Assembly: GCF_000002995.4 (NCBI RefSeq)
Contig: NW_025062477.1
Coordinates: forward strand, 13,002,696 to 13,066,695
Reading direction: 5' to 3'
Source of the DNA: Brugia malayi
Lineage: Eukaryota; Nematoda; Chromadorea; Rhabditida; Onchocercidae
DNA length: 64,000 bases
Shown: piece by piece, positions 57,650 to 64,000 of the stretch
How positions within the stretch are numbered: position 1 is the first letter of the stretch
Layout of the letters: each line of letters opens with the position of its first letter
Notes under the pieces: model-generated
What the model was told of the DNA's origin: nothing
The model's database searches: none
What the model saw: the letters and a program-made list of their open reading frames with translations, nothing else
Program-made: the position numbers and the translations under genes

Positions 57650-59035
57650 AGAAGGAGAATGATATTTCATTAGAATGACATCGGAAGCGTTAAGCAGGAA
57701 TATTCGAACAACAGCTTGTGATACATTGAGCGTGGCTTGCAGGATCAAACCAAGTGCAGCCATACCCATTTTATTTTTGCCACTATTTTGCAGTATCATT
57801 TGAGAATGTATGAATATATATGCTAATAACATATAATTTTCTTCTGGTAGCGAAATCAGTTGTGCTTTCAACATATCTGCTACCAAACAGCGACATGGTG
57901 ACAACGTTCCGCATGGACAATCTGAAATATATAAAATTTGAAGCTTAAATACAAAAGCAATAAAAGGAAAATTGTCGAAAAATAAAAAAGGAAAAAACTA
58001 TAACGGTAGGTTGAAAGCATAACATACTTGAAGCAATTTTTTCAAATACTGGTCGTTTTTCATTAGTTAGGATATGCTCAGGAAGCTGTCGCAGAAATCT
58101 TTTCAGTAACCCCGAGGCATCGTGTACATCTTTTAGCTCAATGGAATGTCTCGAATTTACTGCTTCTTCAAGTTTATCCAAATTTGCTTTTGGCGCAGAA
58201 ATCCGATGAATTCCTTCGACACACAGTCCTCAATAAGGTCTATGTATTTATAACCGCACAAAATTAGCTTACAGGACTTCACTTTTGTAGTTGTTAAAAC
58301 TTACAAAAACCCTAAATAACTGTTTGCAATGTTGATATTTAATTATGCAATTAAAATGTCAAACGATGAAGAATAATGGTACCTTTTTCATTAATGTAAT
58401 CGATGCACTGCCTTACAACAACTGGTAGTGGAATTCCATCATGAGAACCCATTCGTAAGACAGCCAAAGAAAGCGGTACAGCGAAAATTGCATGTTCTCC
58501 TAAATGTGAAAAAATGGAATCATTTCAAGCTTTCTGTAAACATCCTAAATAACGGGTAAAATTGAAGGTAACTCCGTTTTCAATAGCTGTTACAAATATG
58601 ATTTTAAGGAATGAATTCGGAGAAAACCTGAAGCATTACTTAATCAAGTCAATCAAAAGTGTTTTTTAATGTAAACATCATTTTAAAGCTTTATTTCTAA
58701 TAAATGAAACCATATAAACAATACCTGTAAACGGAGACACAAACGGGACCTCTTTCGTAACATGCTGTCCCTTTTTATTCTTTTTATTTTTTGACTTCCT
58801 GTTGAATACAATTCCTTTCTTAGACTGTTCCTTTGTTCTAAAAAGAAATCAGTAAACCCAGCACAAACCTAGAAATGTTAACCTCAATTCACCGAAAAAA
58901 AGAAATAAAATTTTACATAAAATGTTATGAAAGCTATTTTTCACTTGACGGATTTACAACCGGAATATGTAAATTAAAGATGTACTCTAATGGACGATAA
59001 TCTTCACGCTTAGCTTTAGTCCTCTTTTTTTCCAT
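57650..59035 (-). CDS. rlbp-1: RhoGAP domain of a RalBP1 homologue (5' exons)
   Basis: Exons 58986-59035, 58725-58837, 58383-58499, 58028-58228 and 57650-57921 join with matching phases. A short Lys-rich N-terminus (NRKSKNKKNKKGQ) precedes a RhoGAP domain. The domain starts IFAVPLSLAVLRMGSHDGIP then RQCIDYI, as in RalBP1. It has the arginine finger in CVEGIHRISA, then ASGLLKRFLRQLPEHILTNE. Its end, KMGMAALGLILQATLNVSQA, fits the RalBP1 end of domain. A strong donor (CTTCT|GTAAGT) ends the last exon at 57650; if it were ignored, the frame would run to a stop at 57575 with a tail of no similarity. The protein should stimulate GTP hydrolysis by Cdc42/Rac-type GTPases. Without the exons at 50259-51984 it would lack the Ral-binding region that defines the family. 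Confidence 0.85.
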
Positions 59036-59868
59036 ATTCTCGCTGCTCGTTACCTGCAACAGGAACTTACAGATCAGATCAATAACATTCAACAGACAGA
59101 TTTACACTTCCAGCATTAGGATCCTTAATCAAGTCTACATATGAAAAGTCACTCTTAACTACAAGATAATATATCCTAATTTGAGAGGACTAGTACTTAC
59201 AGACTTCCTTAAAATTTGTTTTGAATTTGTTATATTCTCTTTAAAAGATTCTAAACTTTTTTTCTGAAGAATAGGGTGGTGAAAAATAATTTTAAATCAC
59301 TCGAAATAATCATCAGCGTTGATTAAGAATTGGATCAAATTCGCATCGGCCACGATTTAACTACATACAACCAGTAATAGGGATGAATAAGGAGAATAAG
59401 CGTTTTCTGCATCAAAACTTCTATTAAAGTTAATTCTGAAAACTTTTATTAAAACACGTGAAAATTTGTATATGAATATACAGTAAATTATAAATTACGC
59501 TGAATAAAAATAGATCACAATTTAAAAATGATCATAAAAATTAAAGCAGAGACCGATATCCACCTAATGCATCTCACATCTCACACATTTATAGATAGAT
59601 ATCTTTCATAGCGCTGAAATTTTCAAAAAAAGAGTTTCAAAAATAAAATTTCAAAGATTGAAACTGAAAGATCATTTTCCAAACATATTTTAAATGACTG
59701 AAACCCATGAAACAAACAAGTCAAGTGACAATGATAACTATAAAAAATTGATAACATAAAATTCCTATCCAAACAAACTAAGCAGTGACAGAAACTAACT
59801 TAAGAGCAATGTTGAAAACAAAGAACAATAAAAATTGCAATTCATAAAGATAACATTCCTCAATAATT
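59036..59868. other. Spacer between VTA1 stop and RalBP1 start
   Basis: About 830 bp upstream of the RalBP1 start and downstream of VTA1, both minus strand. A good acceptor lies about 20 nt before the RalBP1 ATG, which suits trans-splicing. No gene or repeat was seen. Confidence 0.5.
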
Positions 59869-61690
59869 TCATTTTTTTAAGATTGCAAGTGCTTTCATTA
59901 AACTTTCGATAGCCGTCTTAGAATCTTCATAACTCAGTGCACTTACGGCATATTTTGCATACTTCTGAGCTTCCATGTAATCATCCAAGGTTAATCTCCC
60001 ACTATTCTCACACATTTCTGGCGATGAGTCCTTGGCATCTGAGATGTGTAAGTTTTCACAAGTTTCCAGCACTGAGGCTGAGTCAGAAATTAAATGTGAA
60101 GAAGCGATAGGATTTAGCACACTGTTAGGCGGAACGGGTCCATCCATAGTTGACTGAGGCTCTTCTCTCGTTTCAGCTACAAGATATTAATTTCAAGAAA
60201 ATTTGGACTATTCTACTAAATATTTAGAAAGTTGCTAGAAAAAAAAATAGGTTACATTAGTTTCATCAGAGTCTCAAAATATTGGTAGAAATAAGAGATC
60301 ATGACGAAAATAAAGCATACTTCGAGGGATTCTCATATTAAAGTCGTTTAGGTCATCGTTATGACTGCCAGCTGATCCAGGTTTCGGAGTCTCTCCATTT
60401 TTCATACAACTGTGTATATATGTAGCCTGAAATATGCTCCTGACTTGAAAATTAAAATTTTTCCTGGAATAAAATTTTGAACGAAACTGCATAAGCCAGC
60501 TAATATTTAATAATATATGCAACAAAACTCAGAAATCGGACCAAGAGAATACACTGAATGAACATTAAGTGAAGTGGAGATAAAAACGTAGAATTAAAAA
60601 AAAAAAAACTGTACTACAACCTTCCACTTAGCGTACTTTCTCGTTGAAATAAGATTTTCATCCAATTCTCCAAAAAGGGACAAGACATCGATTAAGTGCC
60701 CAGCCGTATAGAAAGCCCTAATAACACCTCTGAAAATTATGGACAAAACAGAAATATTACAAAATACACAAGAAATCTATGAAATAAGATTTTCATCCAA
60801 TTCTCCAAAAAGGGACAAGACATCGATTAAGTGCCCAGCCGTATAGAAAGCCCTAATAACACCTCTGAAAATTATGGACAAAACAGAAATATTACAAAAT
60901 ACACAAGAAATCTATTTGTTTTATAAAAGAAAAAAAATTAAATGTATGAAAAATTAAGTATACAAAACCTCTCGAGAGGTGAGAAAAAAAAAAAAAAAAA
61001 AAAGGAGAAACAGATAGAGTCTTTCTAACGTACTGATTTATGAAGGCTGCATCTTTTCGCAACTCAGATTCTTAACTAACCACTCTCAACCAAATAGAAA
61101 AAACTTCAAAATCGTTACATCGAGATCTGCGAAATTCTATACAAAATTACTTCGTAAAATTCGACTGGCGATCATTTTTGTCGGCATAATCGAACAGCTT
61201 CATTGCAAAATTTTCGATGTGAGCTTGGGCTACCAAATCTTGCGTGAGCGCTTCTTCTCCTCCCAATTTCTTCTTCATCTGTAGCTACTAGATTATTAAA
61301 TTATCTCTTTAAAAATCCGTGTAAATTGAAAGCAAAACATTTCATAAAAAATTTACATCTTCCAATATTGAAAGTAATGACGTAAGATATTGCAGAGCTT
61401 CTGGAGACTTCTTGCCTATATCCATCCCACTTTGTACTGCATAAAACAGACCTAAATGGTGGAACTTTTCATTTATTAAATCCAAATCTTCACATAAGTA
61501 AAACATAATAATTACAAATCTAAGATTCCTGCAATAAAGTTCTTGTTCATATCCCCAAAAGGACATGAAACTTACACCAATAATGGACGATCGGATCACG
61601 ATCTGCATTTTCCGCACCTATTTTTACATAATGTGCAATTGAACGTAAAGATTGCGGAATTTGCAACGCAGAAGTTATACTTTCCGACAT
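59869..61690 (-). CDS. vta-1: VTA1/LIP5 homologue (Vps4 activator, MVB sorting)
   Basis: Exons: 61576-61690, 61357-61451, 61151-61278, 60621-60729, 60321-60426 and 59869-60176 (TGA); all phases agree and give about 286 residues, near the human 307. VTA1 binds ESCRT-III tails through N-terminal MIT-like modules and stimulates the Vps4 ATPase through its C-terminal VSL domain on endosomes. Seen here: IPQSLRSIAHYVKIGAENAD then RDPIVHYWCLFYAVQSGMDI; HIENFAMKLFDYADKNDR; GVIRAFYTAGHLIDVLSLFG; KYAKWKATYIHSCMKNGETP; a short polar linker; and the VSL helices YMEAQKYAKYAVSALSYEDS then AIESLMKAL. The exon 60621-60729 lies in a tandem duplication; only the copy nearest the donor keeps a complete exon. 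Confidence 0.94.
60645..60914. repeat. Perfect 135-bp direct tandem duplication over a VTA1 exon
   Basis: Two adjacent 135-bp copies, 60645-60779 and 60780-60914, read as identical. Each contains, on the minus strand, the intron 3' end with its acceptor and the first 85 or so nt of the exon that encodes GVIRAFYTAGHLIDVLSLFG. The distal copy (60780-60914) lacks the exon end and its donor: after LIS it runs into TAG. Confidence 0.97.
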
Positions 61691-62379
61691 GCGAACAACA
61701 CGTTCGACACGCGAACAGTATTTTTACAGCAACCAATTTAGTTTTTGATTCGCACACCTAAAATTTATATAAAGTGAAGGTCGGATCTGTGGCTCTCAAA
61801 ATAACGCAGCCTAAGAAATGCAATTATGTAAGCATCAACTACCTGAAAATCCAACCATGCTCGCTACTGATTACCTGACTTTCAAATAAAATTCTAATAA
61901 TCTTCACAAAACCTTCCGTGGCATTTATCCATGTTTGAGTTGTAAAAATACATAATCAGATAACACAACTGCTCCAAAAATTACGCATTCCAATCATTTT
62001 ATTAATAGATTCTCTATTTTGATAAATATCATAATTACAAAAAAGTATGGCTTCCAAAACCACAGATAAAAAGTCACACTTATTTGTATGATTTACTGAA
62101 TAATGAAAGAGAAATATTTCAAGCATAAAGAACTGTCTAGACAACCTATGCAAAAATGAGATCAAAACAGTTCAAAGAAGGAAAGAAAGATTTCTTACAG
62201 AAGTTCTTTGCATATCACAGTTGATATTTAGGCACAGTATGAAAACGGGAAGCATGTTGCAAGCCAGTCTCAACTTAGTTAGATGTATAAAAATTTGCCT
62301 ACGCACATAAATGATTTTCGCTATATTAATTCACATTTATGGATAAATTTGACAAACAAAGCCATGAATATCGACGATA
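61691..62379. other. Spacer between golgin-84 stop and VTA1 start
   Basis: About 690 bp on the minus strand. It should include the golgin-84 3' UTR and the VTA1 promoter or outron. No supported coding feature. Confidence 0.5.
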
Positions 62380-64000
62380 TCAGAGAGGATGTATTTCAGG
62401 TGTATAAGTGAATAGAATAAAGAATACCCATGAGTGTAACAGTAAACAGTATATGAAGAAAAAGAAACGGAACATAGGGCTGCGCATGAATACTGCTAGA
62501 CGTAACCTGAAAAGAAATTTGTAAATCTCACTCGAATTAGTAAAACTAATGAAAATAATAAAAATAAATAAAAAATGAAAGGTTAGTTTATACTCAAATT
62601 TATGAATAAATTAAAATGAATTCATAAACTAAAGACCTCAGGTGTATTATAAATGAACTCAATGAGCAAGAAATACTCATGTGTACAATTTACAACGTGA
62701 AAAAAATAACTAAAATATGGAGGAGTACAAATCGAGGACCAAAACTAATCTATAAATTAAACTACTAGCAGGAACACTCCACACTATCAATGTACATAAC
62801 TCACATACATTACCTTTCGATTAAATGGCAAATAAATAGGTTGGATATATTTCTAAATGCTCTGAAACTTGCTGGAAAGTTAGTAAACTAATAAAATTCT
62901 TACCCAATATGATCAAAAATGCAAACTGCAAGTTTAGCAATGCGAATAAGCAGGCTATCCGAATGTGAAACTTTAAATAACGAACAACTTTCAATGTTTG
63001 CATTGGCACCACTTCCACGCATTTCAATCGTAACTGCTTTAACTGCAGCTGTCTCAACGTTTCTGCATGCATACTGAAACAATGCAATATTAACAAAACA
63101 AAAAAATATCTCATAAATACATACATAGAAAGGAGCTCTATTTGCACAGAAATACTATTGCCCAACTAATTTAAATTTCAAATGGAACTATAAGAAATTC
63201 TAAAAAAAAAAAAAAAAAACCTTACAAATATTGACAATCCATTGAATATAGGGTAAAAACATACGTACTATCTAATGTCATTCGACTAAAGTTAGAACAC
63301 GACATCAAATTAAAATTCAGAAATAGAACACGAGAAAAATAACTTCAGCACGTTCAAGCCGCAATTCGAGTGCTCTTTTTTCGCTTTCAATTCTTTCAAT
63401 AGCTGTTTGCTTCGAAATCAACTTTTCACTTAAAAGCGAAATTTTTTGCTCCATTTCGCCAGCTCCATATCGTTTGCTCGTTTTTTTTTCCTCCATTAGT
63501 TTTGCTAATTCGATATCTTTTTCAGCAAGTTTTCTTTCAACCGCTTCCTCCTGCCTACGCATTTCCGCTTGTAAAAAATCGTATTCCTAAAAAGAAAATT
63601 TTGATTGTTGTACAGCCAAGCAGACAATGTGATTTTTGATTGCTGTATTATAAAGGTACACATAAACTATCAAGAAATAAAACCAAAGACTATATTAGTC
63701 AACCTATAAAACGTACTGCACAGGAGATTTTCATTAAATAAGTTGTTCAACAAAGGAGAGTACCAACTAGCTGAGTTCTTTCCATCTGCTCCCTGTATTG
63801 GTTTGCTTGTGATAAATGGTGATGTATCTGTTTTAAAAGGTTTTCTCTTTGCGCTCCAGAAGCTCGCTGTTCATCACGTAGTCTATTTTCCATTTCCTGA
63901 AAAAAATATCTGAGAGAAACATCTGTGTATTCGTTTCCACTGCACTGGGAGTATATGAAATTTACGAAAAAGACAAACTGCAAATCTCAAAAAAATCAAA
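62380..64000 (-). CDS. Golgin-84 (GOLGA5) homologue, C-terminal part; 5' end outside window
   Basis: Visible exons: 63768-63896, 63344-63586, 62904-63073 and 62380-62506 (TGA), in consistent phase; the gene continues past 64000. Golgin-84 is a Golgi tethering protein with a long coiled coil and a C-terminal membrane anchor. The coiled coil is clear (QRENLLKQIHHHLSQANQYR, EEAVERKLAEKDIELAKLME, QKISLLSEKLISKQTAIERI). A linker follows, then the conserved amphipathic segment (LLIRIAKLAVCIFDHIG, LRLAVFMRSPMFR), a tail anchor (FFFFIYCLLLHSWVFFILF) and the signature end TYTPEIHPL (TYTPEM in vertebrates). An optional exon at about 62821-62866 would insert residues with no similarity and is not favoured. 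Confidence 0.88.

Noticed and set aside
62821..62866. Extra golgin-84 exon
   Set aside because: It has splice-like edges, but its residues match nothing in the family; skipping it joins the two conserved halves of the C-terminal domain exactly.

Overview
This window looks like chromosomal DNA of a nematode, most probably a filarial or other spirurid-type worm. The evidence is a strongly AT-rich sequence, many small exons split by short AT-rich introns ending in TTTCAG or TTTTAG, start codons often lying just after a good 3' splice site (as in SL trans-splicing), and exon-by-exon similarity to animal proteins with known nematode counterparts. The species cannot be fixed from sequence alone. 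No rRNA, tRNA, CRISPR array or recognisable transposon was found. Exon coordinates were read by eye from splice signals and reading phase, so allow 1-2 nt.

Layout, left to right. (1) 3-1229 (+): 3' end of an unrecognised gene. (2) 2749-4830 (-): small protein with two adjacent Ras-association domains. (3) 4831-12758: about 8 kb with no convincing gene. (4) 12759-15203 (-): divergent tetraspanin. (5) 16475-19851 (-): F-box protein of the FBXO25/FBXO32 (atrogin; C. elegans MFB-1) family. (6) 22516-25988 (-): ataxin-10 homologue. (7) 26969-38971 (-): SCAPER homologue, 33 exons over 12 kb, traced end to end. (8) 40345-45802 (-): DPP8/9-type prolyl dipeptidyl peptidase (DPF-3-like). (9) 46879-49205 (+): long-chain polyprenyl diphosphate synthase (COQ-1/PDSS1), divergent from gene 8. 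(10) 50259-51984 and 57650-59035 (-): RalBP1/RLIP homologue whose Ral-binding coiled coil and RhoGAP domain lie either side of a large interval. (11) 53127-57303 (+): transmembrane extracellular leucine-rich-repeat protein inside that interval. (12) 59869-61690 (-): VTA1/LIP5 homologue carrying a perfect 135-bp tandem duplication across one exon. (13) 62380 to beyond 64000 (-): C-terminal half of golgin-84.

Most genes are housekeeping or cell-biological. Three neighbours on the minus strand (golgin-84, VTA1, RalBP1) act in membrane traffic and small-GTPase signalling and are 0.7-0.8 kb apart, so co-transcription is possible. COQ-1 and the DPP8/9 gene share a roughly 1.1-kb divergent promoter region with a GA tract. 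No wholly new system was seen. The best leads are the nested LRR gene, the VTA1 exon duplication, several splice junctions that break canonical rules, and two perfect inverted repeats in introns.
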